From: Streptomyces aurantiogriseus
Lineage (GTDB): Bacteria > Actinomycetota > Actinomycetes > Streptomycetales > Streptomycetaceae
Reading direction: 5' to 3'
NCBI RefSeq assembly: GCF_014649375.1
Contig: NZ_BMSX01000009.1
Span: 248,001 to 312,000, forward strand
Length of the DNA: 64,000 nucleotides
How positions within the stretch are numbered: position 1 is the first letter of the stretch; the number at the start of each line of letters is the position of its first letter. Of the stretch, positions 27,353 through 36,185 are shown piece after piece. The position numbers and the translations under genes were made by a program. A model generated the notes under the pieces. That model had not been told where the DNA came from, did not search any database, and saw only the letters and a list, made by a program, of their open reading frames with translations.

Positions 27353-28602
27353 GTCGCCTGATCACGGTCGTCGGCACGGGGACGGGGGCGCCGGTTCCGG
27401 CGGACGCGGTGGCGGGTGCGGAGCTCGTCGTCGGCGGGCGGCGGCACCTGGACGCCGTACCGCTGCCCGAGGGTGCCGAGCGGATCGTGCTCGGTCCGCT
27501 GGCGCCCGCCCTCGACGCCATCGGGGAGTACGTCGCCAAGGAGCGGCGGGTGGTCGTGCTGGCGTCCGGGGATCCGGGGTTCTTCGGGATCGTGCGGGCG
27601 CTCGCCGAGCGGTTCGGTTCCGCACGGCTCGATGTCCGGCCGGGGGTGTCGTCCGTCGCCGCCGCCTTCGCCCGGCTCGGGCTGACCTGGGACGACGCCG
27701 TCGTCGTCAGCGCGCACGGGCGGGATCCCCGGACGGCCGTCCAGGTGTGCCGGGCGCATCCCAAGGTGGCCGTGCTGACCGGGCCCGGCGCCGGGCCCGC
27801 CGAGCTGGGCGCGGCGCTCGCCCGGACCGTACCCGGGCGGGTGCTCGTGGTCGCGTCCGCGCTGGGTGATCCCGAGCGCGAGCACGTGGAGCGGGTCAGC
27901 CCGGCGGAGGCCGCCGGCCGTGCCTGGGGTACGGCGGTGAGTGTCGTGCTGTGCCTGGACGAGACACGGGCGCTCGGCCCCGTACGCACGCTGGCCGGAG
28001 CCGGTGCCCGTCCCGCCGGATGGGCGCTGGACGAGGGGGGCTTCGCCCACCGCGACTCGATGATCACCAAGTTCGAGGTGCGGGCGCTGGCGCTGGCCCG
28101 GCTCGGCCCGCGGGTGGGCGACCTGGTCTGGGACATCGGGTCCGGGTCCGGTTCCGTGGCTGTCGAGTGCGCGCGGCTGGGGGCCGCCGTGAGCGCGGTC
28201 GAGAAGGCCGCGGACGGGGTCGGGCGGATCCGTGCCAACGCCGCCGCGCACGGCGTCGACGTGCATGTGGTGCACGGGGAGGCGCCGGACGCCCTGGGCG
28301 GACTCGACGATCCCGACGCCGTGTTCGTCGGGGGCGGCGGGCGTGAACTCGCCGGCATCGTCGGGGTGTGCGCGCGGCGGGCCCGGCGGACCGTGGTCGT
28401 GGCCATGGCCGCGCTGGAGAGGGTTCCGGCGGCGCGGACGGCGCTCGCCGACGCCGGGTTCGATGTCGACGGGGTGCTGTTGCAGTCCTCGCGGCTGGCG
28501 CCACTGCCGGGGGACGTGACCCGGCTCGCGGCGACCAATCCGGTTTTCCTGCTGTGGGGCGTCAGGTCTCCAGTACGTACTGATGAAGGAGTGGCTCAGT
28601 GA
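27349..28602 (+). CDS. cobL: CobL, bifunctional precorrin-6Y C5,15-methyltransferase/decarboxylase
   Basis: Fusion of CbiE-like (N-terminal ~1-215) and CbiT-like (~225-417) domains. It methylates C5 and C15 and decarboxylates the C12 acetate. N-terminal motifs are VVVLASGDPGFFGIVRAL and RPGVSSVAAAFARLG. The C-terminal domain has the SAM-binding VWDIGSGSGSVAVECA and VFVGGGGRE. The length of 417 residues fits CobL. GTG start, GTGA overlaps on both sides. Confidence 0.94.
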   Translation: MSRLITVVGTGTGAPVPADAVAGAELVVGGRRHLDAVPLPEGAERIVLGPLAPALDAIGEYVAKERRVVVLASGDPGFFGIVRALAERFGSARLDVRPGVSSVAAAFARLGLTWDDAVVVSAHGRDPRTAVQVCRAHPKVAVLTGPGAGPAELGAALARTVPGRVLVVASALGDPEREHVERVSPAEAAGRAWGTAVSVVLCLDETRALGPVRTLAGAGARPAGWALDEGGFAHRDSMITKFEVRALALARLGPRVGDLVWDIGSGSGSVAVECARLGAAVSAVEKAADGVGRIRANAAAHGVDVHVVHGEAPDALGGLDDPDAVFVGGGGRELAGIVGVCARRARRTVVVAMAALERVPAARTALADAGFDVDGVLLQSSRLAPLPGDVTRLAATNPVFLLWGVRSPVRTDEGVAQ

Positions 28603-30332
28603 TCGGCCTCATTTCCGCCACCGCGGCGGGGGCGGCGGCGCGCGACCGGTTGGCCGCGGCGTGGCCGGAGCGGACGCGTGTGTACGAGGGTCCCGTCGGG
28701 GACGCCGTGCGGCGGGCGTTCGCGGAGTGCGAGCAGCTCGTGTGCTTCCTGGCGACGGGGGCTGTCGTACGGCTCGTCGCACCGCTGTTGGGTGACAAGG
28801 CGTCCGACCCGGGGGTCGTGTGCGTCGACGAGGCCGGGCGGTTCGCGGTCTCGCTGGTCGGCGGACACGGGGGCGGCGCCAATGAACTCGCCCGCGAGGT
28901 GGGCGGGTTGCTCGGGGCGGAGCCCGTGGTGACCACGGCGACGGACGCCGTCGGGATCCCCGGCCTGGACACCCTCGGGCTGCCCGTGGAGGGTGATGTC
29001 GCCGGGGTGACGCGGGCCCTGCTGGACGGGGAGCCGGTCGCGCTCGACGCGGAGGTGGCCTGGCCGTTGCCGCCGGTGCCGTTCGCGGACGGCGGGACCG
29101 GGGCGTACACCGTGCGGCTGACGGACCGGGCGGTCGCGCCCGGCACCCAGGAGGTGCTGCTGCGCCCGCCGTCCCTGGTGGTGGGGGTGGGTGCCTCCAG
29201 AGGGGCTCCGGTCGAGGAGGTCCTCGAGGTGATCGAGGGGGCCCTGCGGGACGCGGGGCTGTCGGCGGCCAGTGTCGCCGAGCTGGCCACCGTCGACGCC
29301 AAGGCCGACGAGCCGGGGATCGTCGAAGCGGCGCGGCGCCTGGGCGTGCCCGTGGTGACGCACTCGGCCGAGGAGCTGGCCGCCGTCGAGGTGCCGAACC
29401 CCTCCGACGCTCCCCTCGCCGCCGTCGGCACGCCGTCCGTCGCGGAGGCGGCGGCGCTGGTACGCGGGGGCGAACTCCTCGTGCCCAAGCGGAAGTCGGA
29501 GCGCGCCGACGGGCGGCCCGCCATGGCGACCTGTGCCGTCGTACGGCGTCCTGGGCGGGGGCGGCTCGCGGTCGTCGGGCTCGGGCCGGGTGCCCGCGAT
29601 CTGCTCACTCCGCGGGCAAAGGCGGAACTGGAGCGTGCCTCGGTGCTCGTCGGGCTCGACCAGTACGTCGCCCAGATCCGCGACCTGCTGCGGCCCGGCA
29701 CCCGGATCCTGGAGTCGGGGCTCGGGGCCGAGGAGGAGCGGGCGCGGACGGCCGTGGCGGAGGCCCGCAGGGGCCGGGCCGTCGCGCTGATCGGCAGCGG
29801 GGACGCGGGCGTGTACGCCATGGCCTCCCCCGCGCTCGCCGAGGCGTCCGACGACATCGACGTGGTCGGGGTGCCGGGGGTGACCGCCGCGCTGGCCGCC
29901 GCCGCGCTCCTGGGCGCGCCGCTGGGCCACGACCACGTGTCGATCAGCCTGTCCGACCTGCACACGCCGTGGGAGGTCATCGAGCGGCGGGTGCGGGCGG
30001 CGGCCGAGGCCGACCTCGTCGTGACCTTCTACAACCCGCGCAGCCGGGGCCGCGACTGGCAGCTGCCGAAGGCGCTCGCGATCCTCGCCGGGCACCGGGA
30101 GCCGACGACGCCGGTGGGGGTCGTACGCAACGCCTCGCGGCCGGACGGCACGGCGCGGGTGACGACTCTCGCGGAGCTCGACCCGGCGACGGTGGACATG
30201 ATGACGGTCGTGACCGTGGGCAACACCGCGAGCCGGACCGTCGCGGGGCGCATGGTGACGCCGCGCGGCTACCGCTGGCAGGACGCCGCGTCGATGAGCG
30301 GCTCCGCCGCGGGGCAGGAGGACACCCAGTGA
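28599..30332 (+). CDS. cobJ: CbiG-CobJ fusion: cobalt-precorrin-5A hydrolase-like domain plus precorrin-3B C17-methyltransferase
   Basis: A 577-residue two-domain protein. Residues 1 to ~315 are CbiG-like (LVCFLATGAVVRLVAPLL, SLVGGHGGGANELA, VVGVGASRGAPVEEV, and the C-terminal VPNPSDAPLAAVGTPSVAEAAAL). Residues ~320-577 are CobJ (RLAVVGLGPGARDLLTPRA, ALIGSGDAGVYAMASPAL, HDHVSISLSDLHTPWEVI, VTFYNPRSRGRDWQL). CobJ methylates C17 with ring contraction. CbiG opens the lactone and removes the two-carbon fragment in the cobalt-early route. A CbiG domain in a CobN-type cluster is notable. GTGA overlaps at both ends. Confidence 0.93.
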   Translation: MIGLISATAAGAAARDRLAAAWPERTRVYEGPVGDAVRRAFAECEQLVCFLATGAVVRLVAPLLGDKASDPGVVCVDEAGRFAVSLVGGHGGGANELAREVGGLLGAEPVVTTATDAVGIPGLDTLGLPVEGDVAGVTRALLDGEPVALDAEVAWPLPPVPFADGGTGAYTVRLTDRAVAPGTQEVLLRPPSLVVGVGASRGAPVEEVLEVIEGALRDAGLSAASVAELATVDAKADEPGIVEAARRLGVPVVTHSAEELAAVEVPNPSDAPLAAVGTPSVAEAAALVRGGELLVPKRKSERADGRPAMATCAVVRRPGRGRLAVVGLGPGARDLLTPRAKAELERASVLVGLDQYVAQIRDLLRPGTRILESGLGAEEERARTAVAEARRGRAVALIGSGDAGVYAMASPALAEASDDIDVVGVPGVTAALAAAALLGAPLGHDHVSISLSDLHTPWEVIERRVRAAAEADLVVTFYNPRSRGRDWQLPKALAILAGHREPTTPVGVVRNASRPDGTARVTTLAELDPATVDMMTVVTVGNTASRTVAGRMVTPRGYRWQDAASMSGSAAGQEDTQ

Positions 30333-30931
30333 ACCGTGTGGTCCACCCGATCGAGCAGGAGTCCTTCCGACGGCTGCGCGCCCGTCTGGACACCTCGCAC
30401 TTCCCGCCGCTGACCCGGGCGGTCGTGGAGCGGGTCATCCACTCCGCGGCCGACCTGGAGTACGCGAGCGACCTCGTCATGGACGAGGGGCCGTTGGAGA
30501 AGGCGCACGCCGCCCTTCACGCCGGGGCGCCCGTCGTCGTGGACGTGGAGATGGTCGCGGCCGGGATCACCCGGCGGGAGACCGTGTGCCGGCTCAAGGA
30601 CGCCGAGGCCGGTGGGGGCCTGACCCGTTCGGCGCACGCCGTGCGTCTGGCGTACGAGCAGGTCGGGCCCGGCGCGCTGTGGGTGATCGGCTGTGCGCCG
30701 ACCGCCCTGGAGGAGCTGCTGACGCTCGACGCCTCACCCGCGCTCGTCATCGGGCTGCCCGTCGGCTTCGTCGGGGCGGCCGAGTCCAAGGCCGCGTTGC
30801 GCGAGAGCGGGCTGCCCGCGGTGAGCAACGTGTCCGAGAAGGGCGGGTCGGCGGTCGCCGCCGCCGCGCTCAACGCCCTGCTGTACCACCCCGTTCCACC
30901 ATCCGACGCACAGTCCGAGGAGACATCGTGA
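30329..30931 (+). CDS. cobH: CobH, precorrin-8X methylmutase
   Basis: Moves the C11 methyl to C12, giving hydrogenobyrinic acid. The 200-residue product is of normal size. The conserved His lies in VERVIHSAADLEYASDL (His38), and VVVDVEMVAAGITRR, NVSEKGGSAVAAAALNALL and LVIGLPVGFVGAAESK follow the family. GTG start overlapping the cbiG-cobJ stop; overlaps the chelatase gene downstream. Confidence 0.95.
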   Translation: MNRVVHPIEQESFRRLRARLDTSHFPPLTRAVVERVIHSAADLEYASDLVMDEGPLEKAHAALHAGAPVVVDVEMVAAGITRRETVCRLKDAEAGGGLTRSAHAVRLAYEQVGPGALWVIGCAPTALEELLTLDASPALVIGLPVGFVGAAESKAALRESGLPAVSNVSEKGGSAVAAAALNALLYHPVPPSDAQSEETS

Positions 30932-31860
30932 CCACCCCGCCGCCCGCCCTGCTCATCGCCGGCCATGGCACCCGCGACGATGCCGGAGCCGAGGCGTTCC
31001 GCGACTTCGTACGGGAGTTGGGGCGCCGCCACCCCGAGTTGCCCGTCGCGGGCGGCTTCATCGAGCTGTCCCCGCCGCCGCTGGGCGAGGCCGTCACCGA
31101 GCTGGTGGAGCGGGGCGTACGGCGGTTCGCCGCCGTACCGCTGATGCTGGTGTCCGCCGGGCACGCCAAGGGGGACATCCCGGCGGCGCTGTCCCGCGAG
31201 AAGGAACGGCACCCGGGGATCTCGTACACGTACGGCCGTCCGCTGGGCCCGCACCCGGCGCTGCTGAGCGTGCTGGAGCGGCGGCTGGACGAGGCGCTGG
31301 GCGGCACGTCCCGTACGCCGCAGGACCGGGCCGATGTGACCGTGCTGCTGGTCGGGCGCGGTTCGACGGACCCGGACGCCAACGCCGAGGTGTACAAGGC
31401 GGCCCGGCTGCTGTGGGAGGGGCGCGGGTACGCGGGCGTGGAGACGGCGTTCGTGTCGCTGGCGGCGCCCGATGTGCCGAGCGGGCTCGACCGGTGCGTG
31501 CGGCTGGGTGCGCGGCGGATCGTCGTGCTGCCGTACTTCCTCTTCACCGGGATCCTGCCGGACCGGGTGCGGCAGCAGACCGAGGGCTGGGCGGCCGCGC
31601 ACCCGGAGGTCGAGGTGCGGTCGGCGGACGTCATCGGGCCGGAGCCGGAGCTGCTGGACCTGGTGATGGAGCGGTACGAGGAGGCCGTCAAGGGCGATCT
31701 GCGGATGAACTGCGACTCGTGCGTGTACCGGATCGCGCTGCCGGGGTTCGAGGACAAGGTGGGCCTGCCGCAGCAGCCGCACTTCCACCCGGACGACGAC
31801 GGTCACCATCACCACGGGCACCATCACCACGGAGGGCACGCGCACTCCCATGCACACTGA
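30928..31860 (+). CDS. cbiX: CbiX-like sirohydrochlorin/corrin chelatase with MXCXXC and His-rich tail
   Basis: Two-domain chelatase of the CbiX/SirB type, 310 residues. Each half has the fold motif (LLIAGHGTRDDAGAEAFRDF; VLLVGRGSTDPDANAEVY), with FVSLAAPDVPSGLD and VLPYFLFTGILPDRV. After residue ~255 comes MNCDSCVYR, the MXCXXC motif that holds a [4Fe-4S] centre in Bacillus CbiX, then a tail of about 14 His in the last ~25 residues, likely for Co2+ or Ni2+ binding. The GTG at 30928 has GAGGAG upstream and overlaps the cobH stop. Confidence 0.92.
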   Translation: MTTPPPALLIAGHGTRDDAGAEAFRDFVRELGRRHPELPVAGGFIELSPPPLGEAVTELVERGVRRFAAVPLMLVSAGHAKGDIPAALSREKERHPGISYTYGRPLGPHPALLSVLERRLDEALGGTSRTPQDRADVTVLLVGRGSTDPDANAEVYKAARLLWEGRGYAGVETAFVSLAAPDVPSGLDRCVRLGARRIVVLPYFLFTGILPDRVRQQTEGWAAAHPEVEVRSADVIGPEPELLDLVMERYEEAVKGDLRMNCDSCVYRIALPGFEDKVGLPQQPHFHPDDDGHHHHGHHHHGGHAHSHAH

Positions 31861-32911
31861 CGGACACGATCTGCGGCACCACGGGGACTCCGAGGTGCGG
31901 GACGACGGTGCGGCGCTGGTGGACCTCGCGGTGAACGTCCGCGCGGACACCCCGCCGGAGTGGCTGCGCGAGACCGTCGCCGCGTCCCTGAGCGGTCTCG
32001 CCGCCTACCCCGACGGGCGGGCGGCGCGGGCCGCGGTGGCGGCGCGGCACGGTCTGCCGGCCGAGCGGGTGCTGCTGACTGCGGGCGCGGCGGAGGCGTT
32101 CGTGCTGCTGGCTCGCGCCCTGAAGGTCCGCCGGCCCGTGATCGTGCACCCGCAGTTCACGGAGCCGGAGGCGGCGCTGCGGGACGCCGGGCACACGGTC
32201 GACCGGGTGCTGCTGCGGGAGGAGGACGGCTTCCGGCTCGACCCGGCGGCCGTTCCCGAGGACGCCGACCTGGTGGTGATCGGCAACCCGACGAATCCGA
32301 CGTCGGTGCTGCACCCGGCCGCCACCATCGCCGAACTCGCCCGTCCGGGGCGGACGTTGGTGGTCGACGAGGCCTTCATGGACGCGGTGCCGGGCGAGCG
32401 GGAGGCGCTGGCCGGCCGGACGGACGTGCCCGGCCTCGTCGTCCTGCGCAGCCTCACCAAGACGTGGGGGCTGGCCGGGCTGCGCATCGGCTACGTCCTG
32501 GCCTCCCCGGAGACGATCGGCGAACTGGAGCGGGCCCAGCCGCTGTGGCCGGTGTCCACGCCGGCGCTGGCCGCGGCGGAGGCGTGTGTGTCCCCCCGGG
32601 CTCTGGCGGAGGCGGCCCACGCGGCCCACCGCATCGCCGCGGACCGGGGCCACCTCGTCGCCGGGCTCGCGCAGTTCGCGGCGGACGGCGTCCGGGTGGC
32701 GGAGCCCGCCGAGGGCCCCTTCGTCCTGGTACGGCTGCCCCGGGCCGCAGCCGTCCGCCGCCACCTGCGCGACCTGGGCTTCGCGGTGCGCCGCGGGGAC
32801 ACCTTCCCGGGCCTGGACGAGGAGTGGCTACGGCTCGCGGTGCGGGACCGGGGGACGGTGAACGGGTTCCTGCGGGCGCTGGCCCGGGCCATCGCACTGG
32901 CGTCGCGCTGA
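31850..32911 (+). CDS. cobC: CobC-type PLP aminotransferase (threonine-phosphate decarboxylase-like)
   Basis: Class I/II PLP enzyme, 353 residues, related to CobC/CobD L-threonine-O-3-phosphate decarboxylase, which makes the aminopropanol phosphate used by CbiB. Visible are the start pattern LVDLAVNVRADTPPEWL, the YPDG loop, DLVVIGNPTNPTSVLHP, VVDEAFMDA and the PLP lysine in LRSLTKTWGLAGLRIGY (~200). It overlaps cbiX by 11 bases and ends the cobalamin locus. Histidinol-phosphate aminotransferase is a weaker alternative given the context. Confidence 0.88.
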   Translation: MHTDGHDLRHHGDSEVRDDGAALVDLAVNVRADTPPEWLRETVAASLSGLAAYPDGRAARAAVAARHGLPAERVLLTAGAAEAFVLLARALKVRRPVIVHPQFTEPEAALRDAGHTVDRVLLREEDGFRLDPAAVPEDADLVVIGNPTNPTSVLHPAATIAELARPGRTLVVDEAFMDAVPGEREALAGRTDVPGLVVLRSLTKTWGLAGLRIGYVLASPETIGELERAQPLWPVSTPALAAAEACVSPRALAEAAHAAHRIAADRGHLVAGLAQFAADGVRVAEPAEGPFVLVRLPRAAAVRRHLRDLGFAVRRGDTFPGLDEEWLRLAVRDRGTVNGFLRALARAIALASR

Positions 32912-33045
32912 GCCGGAGCGGAATCAGGGCGGCGACACGGTGAACGGGCCCCGCCGGGCCCCCGACCCGGCAAACCGACCCGGCCACCGCACCGGCGCCG
33001 CGCCGAGGCGGAGCCGGGTCAGGGCGGCGGCACGGTCTCCGTCGT
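32912..33045. repeat. Short imperfect direct repeat at the end of the DUF2264 gene
   Basis: The 18 bases at 32923-32940 (TCAGGGCGGCGACACGGT) recur with one change at 33018-33035, where they form the 3' end of the DUF2264 gene (PPP-stop); flanks (GCGGAGC...) are also similar. This looks like a small duplication of the gene end. Otherwise the gap between the two convergent genes is plain GC-rich DNA. Confidence 0.5.
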
Positions 33046-34932
33046 GCCGTCCGGGAAGCGGATCTCCACCGTTCCGTCGGCCGCGACCCCGGCGCTCGCG
33101 CCGGTCCACCCGGTGTGCGGGTCCGCGCTGAGCAGCACGAGCGTCACCAGGAGGCGTGCGCCTTCCGGGCGTTGGAGGACCGGCGTCGCCGAGTGGTGCC
33201 CCACGGCGTTGACCCCGACGGCCGCCACGACCCTTCCCTCGGCGTCGCCCCAGCCGTACAGGCCGACGAGCGCGCTGGTCAGGCCGTCCGCACGGCGGGC
33301 CACGGCCAGCGCCGGGCCGGTCTCCCCCACCGGCGGCGCGGTGTCGTCGGCGACGGCCCAGCCGCCCTCGCGCACCGGTGTGCCGGGGGGCGCGTCGAGC
33401 CGGTGCACCCGTACCTCCCACGGCCCGTGCACCACGCTCACCGTCTCGATGCGGTGCCCCGCGCCGGTGTCGCCCGGCACCAGCGCCCGGTGCCAGGAGG
33501 CGGCCCGGCGGCCCTCGGCGCCGAGGGGGTGGATACGGCCGCGCGGGGACGGGGTGCCGTCGGGGGCGAGCAGGGCGATGTGGTTGTCGGGGCCCGTCGT
33601 CGCTTCCGGGGTCTCGGGGGCGGTGGCGGTGGAGTAGGCGAGGCGGGCGTAGTGCGGGCTGTCGTCGGCTGCCGCGGGCGGGGGCGGCAGGCGGTCGCTG
33701 CCGTGGTTGACGAGCCGGACGATCCCGTCGGCTGCGGTGGAGTGCAGCAGCCAGCCCGGTGCGGGCAGGGACAGGCGGACGTCGGCCGTGTCCACGGGTG
33801 CGGTCTCCTCGCGTGCCGTCCACACGGGGTGGTCGTCGGGCAGCAGCAGGCCGAGGAACGCCTTGCTCGCCCAGTAGGGGGAAGCGGGCCCGGAGTAGCG
33901 CTGGGTGACGGGGAGGAAGGGCCGGTACCAGCCGAGGGTGAGCAGGCCGTGCTCGTCGGGTGCGCCCCGCTCGGCGAAGTGCTTCAGGGCGCCCGAGGCG
34001 AGGCGGCGGGTGCGGCCCGGGGGCAGCGGAGTGGCGTCGGCGAGGGCACCCGCCCACAGCGGTGCGGTGGTCGCGAAGCGGTAGGTGAGGGAGCGGCCCT
34101 GGTGGACCGGGGCGCCGTCGGAGCCGAAGAAGTGCTGGTGGACGGCGAGGAACTCGCGCAGACGGGCTCGGTGGCGGAGCACGGTGCCGGGGTCGGCGCG
34201 CTCTCCCGCGATACGCGCCCACAGCACCGGATACAGGTGCAGCGCCCACGCGTTGTAGTAGTCGAACTTCCTGCCGTCGCCGTCGGTGTACCAGCCGCCG
34301 CCCCGGTACCAGTCGTCGAGCCGGGCGAGTCCGGCGTCGATCTCGGCGCGGCGGTGCGGGGCGCCGACGGAGGCGAGGAACTCCTCGGTGATGACCTGGA
34401 ACAGCCGCCAGTTGGAGTCGTTGACGTCGGCGCCGACGAAGCCGCCCAGCCAGTCGGCGACCCGTTCGCGTACCCGGTCGTCGAGGTGGTCCCACAGCCA
34501 GGGGCGGGACTCGTGCAGGGCGATCGCGACAGAGGCCGCCTCGACCATCGGCTGGGCCCGGTCGGTGATGGGCGGCCAGTGTTCGTCGCCGTGCGGGTCG
34601 GTGCCGGCGGCGAGTCCGGTGGCGTACCGCTCGATGAGCGACGGGCCGGCACGGCCGTTCGAGCCGGCGATGCGGAAGGCGGCGAGCAGGAAGGAGCGCG
34701 CGAAGCCCTCCAGGCCGTCCGACCAGGGGCCGGAGTGGCCGGCGCGGCCGGGGAGCCGGTACTGGGCGAACCTCGGGGAGGCGTAGGGCAGCAGTCCGTC
34801 GAGGAGGCGGTCGGCGACCGCCTCCCAGTGGGCACGGGTCCACCCCGTGAGAGGCGAGACCAGCGGGTCGAGCGGGGGGAGGTCGGGAAGGTTCGTCGGA
34901 TCATCGGGCAGCGACACATGCGGCGCGGTCAT
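33019..34932 (-). CDS. DUF2264 domain-containing protein
   Basis: A 637-residue cytoplasmic protein of the DUF2264 family. It opens with LPPLDPLVSPLTGWTRAHWEAVADRLLDGLLPYASPRFA and contains DGLEGFARSFLLAAFRIAG, GDGRKFDYYNAWALHLYPVLWAR and VLRHRARLREFLAVHQHFFG. That helical (alpha/alpha)-barrel-like pattern is typical of the family and resembles glycoside-active enzymes. No signal peptide. It is the last gene of the LacI/ABC operon, so it probably acts on the imported oligosaccharide (inference). The ATG at 34932 is chosen by family N-terminus; a GGAG lies ~12 bases upstream. Confidence 0.85.
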   Translation of the reverse strand: MTAPHVSLPDDPTNLPDLPPLDPLVSPLTGWTRAHWEAVADRLLDGLLPYASPRFAQYRLPGRAGHSGPWSDGLEGFARSFLLAAFRIAGSNGRAGPSLIERYATGLAAGTDPHGDEHWPPITDRAQPMVEAASVAIALHESRPWLWDHLDDRVRERVADWLGGFVGADVNDSNWRLFQVITEEFLASVGAPHRRAEIDAGLARLDDWYRGGGWYTDGDGRKFDYYNAWALHLYPVLWARIAGERADPGTVLRHRARLREFLAVHQHFFGSDGAPVHQGRSLTYRFATTAPLWAGALADATPLPPGRTRRLASGALKHFAERGAPDEHGLLTLGWYRPFLPVTQRYSGPASPYWASKAFLGLLLPDDHPVWTAREETAPVDTADVRLSLPAPGWLLHSTAADGIVRLVNHGSDRLPPPPAAADDSPHYARLAYSTATAPETPEATTGPDNHIALLAPDGTPSPRGRIHPLGAEGRRAASWHRALVPGDTGAGHRIETVSVVHGPWEVRVHRLDAPPGTPVREGGWAVADDTAPPVGETGPALAVARRADGLTSALVGLYGWGDAEGRVVAAVGVNAVGHHSATPVLQRPEGARLLVTLVLLSADPHTGWTGASAGVAADGTVEIRFPDGTTETVPPP

Positions 34933-34959
34933 ACAGGGCGAAATCTCCGTGTTGGTCAG

Positions 34960-35092
34960 ACGAGGGGCAGGTGCAACGAGCCCCAGAGGGGCGCGGGGCC
35001 GTGTCGGTGTGCTGCTCCGCCGCGATGGGGGTCCCTCCCGCTCGAGCGGAGCCGGGAGTGGGGGAGCGACCAGCCACCACGCGCCCGCAGTG
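34960..35092. repeat. Intergenic palindromic repeat cluster (copy 2 of the dispersed element at 35025-35066)
   Basis: The gap between lacI and the DUF2264 gene is almost entirely palindromic: CCCC-AGA-GGGG near 34981, then the 42-base element at 35025-35066, which matches 26164-26201 apart from small indels, then GACCAGCCACCACG. The hairpins could dampen transcription into the DUF2264 gene. Confidence 0.8.
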
Positions 35093-36154
35093 TCATGACG
35101 GCGCACCCGGCGGAGCGACACTGCGGCGTACGACGATGTGGGTGCCCAGCAGATGGTGGCTCCCGGCGGCCTGCTCGGGGTCGCGCAGGGCGATGCGTAC
35201 GGCGGCACGGCCGAGTTCCTCGGCGGGAGTGCGGACGGTGGTCAGCGGCGGGTCGAAGTCCTCGGCGAGGGGGATGTCGTTGTAGCCGACGACAGAGATG
35301 TCCTCGGGCACCCGCAGTCCCGCGTCGGCGACAGCCCTCAGCACACCGGCCGCGACCATGTCGTCCCCGGCCACCACCGCCGTGAAGTCCCTGGGCCCCT
35401 TGAGGAGTTCGGCCATGGCCCGCAGTCCGGCCGCGCGGCCCAGCCCGCAGTCGACGACATACGCGGCCTCGGGCGGCAGCCCGTGTTCGGCGAGCGCGGC
35501 GCGGTAACCGGCGACGCGTGCGTCCAGGGCCGTGTTGCCGGGGAGCGCGCCGAGGAACACGATCCGGCGGTGCCCGGCCGACAGCAGATGCGCGGTGACG
35601 GCCCGTGCCCCGGCCTCGTTGTCGAACTCGACGACGAGTGCCGGTATGTCGGGGCCCGGCGCCGGCCGTCCGCACAGCACCAGCCGGGCGCCGGACGCGT
35701 CCAGGGCCTGCGCGTAGTGGGCGACGCGCGAGCGGTACGCGTCGTCCTCCACGACCCCGCCGACCAGGATCACCAGGCGTGCCCCCTCCTCCCGCATGAG
35801 CTGCACGAACTCCATCTCGCGCTGCGGATCCCCGCCGGTCGCGCCGACCACGCACAGCCAGCCCCGGTCGGCGGCCTCCGCCTCGACGCCCTCGGCGACC
35901 TGGGCGTAGAAGGGGCTGGTGACCTGGCGGACGACGACGGCGGCCATCTTGCGTCCGCCGCCGACGAGGGCGCGGGCATGCGCGTTGGCGACGTAGTCGA
36001 GGTCGCGGGCCGCGCGCAGGACGCGGGCCCGCGTGGCGGCGGGCACCGGGTGGTTGCCGCTCAACGCGCGGGAGGCGGTGGCCATCGACACGCCGGCCCG
36101 CTCGGCGACCTCGCGGATCGTGACCCGCCCCTTGGACACCATGTCGTTCCCCAT
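35093..36154 (-). CDS. LacI-family transcriptional regulator
   Basis: DNA-binding repressor, 353 residues from the ATG at 36154 (an ATG at 36142 is also possible). The N-terminal helix-turn-helix and hinge are clear (VTIREVAERAGVSMATASRALSGNHPVPAATRARVLRAA). The periplasmic-binding-like effector domain follows (MAAVVVRQVTSPFYAQVAEGVE, VAGDDMVAAGVLRAVADAGLRVPEDISVVGYND, PPLTTVRTPAEELGRAAVRI). It lies inside the operon it most likely controls. Matching operator-like palindromes are at 39676-39687, 39807-39821 and possibly 39866-39879. Confidence 0.94.
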   Translation of the reverse strand: MGNDMVSKGRVTIREVAERAGVSMATASRALSGNHPVPAATRARVLRAARDLDYVANAHARALVGGGRKMAAVVVRQVTSPFYAQVAEGVEAEAADRGWLCVVGATGGDPQREMEFVQLMREEGARLVILVGGVVEDDAYRSRVAHYAQALDASGARLVLCGRPAPGPDIPALVVEFDNEAGARAVTAHLLSAGHRRIVFLGALPGNTALDARVAGYRAALAEHGLPPEAAYVVDCGLGRAAGLRAMAELLKGPRDFTAVVAGDDMVAAGVLRAVADAGLRVPEDISVVGYNDIPLAEDFDPPLTTVRTPAEELGRAAVRIALRDPEQAAGSHHLLGTHIVVRRSVAPPGAPS

Positions 36155-36185
36155 CCCCCGCGTCTGTCGCTGCACCGGCGGTCGC

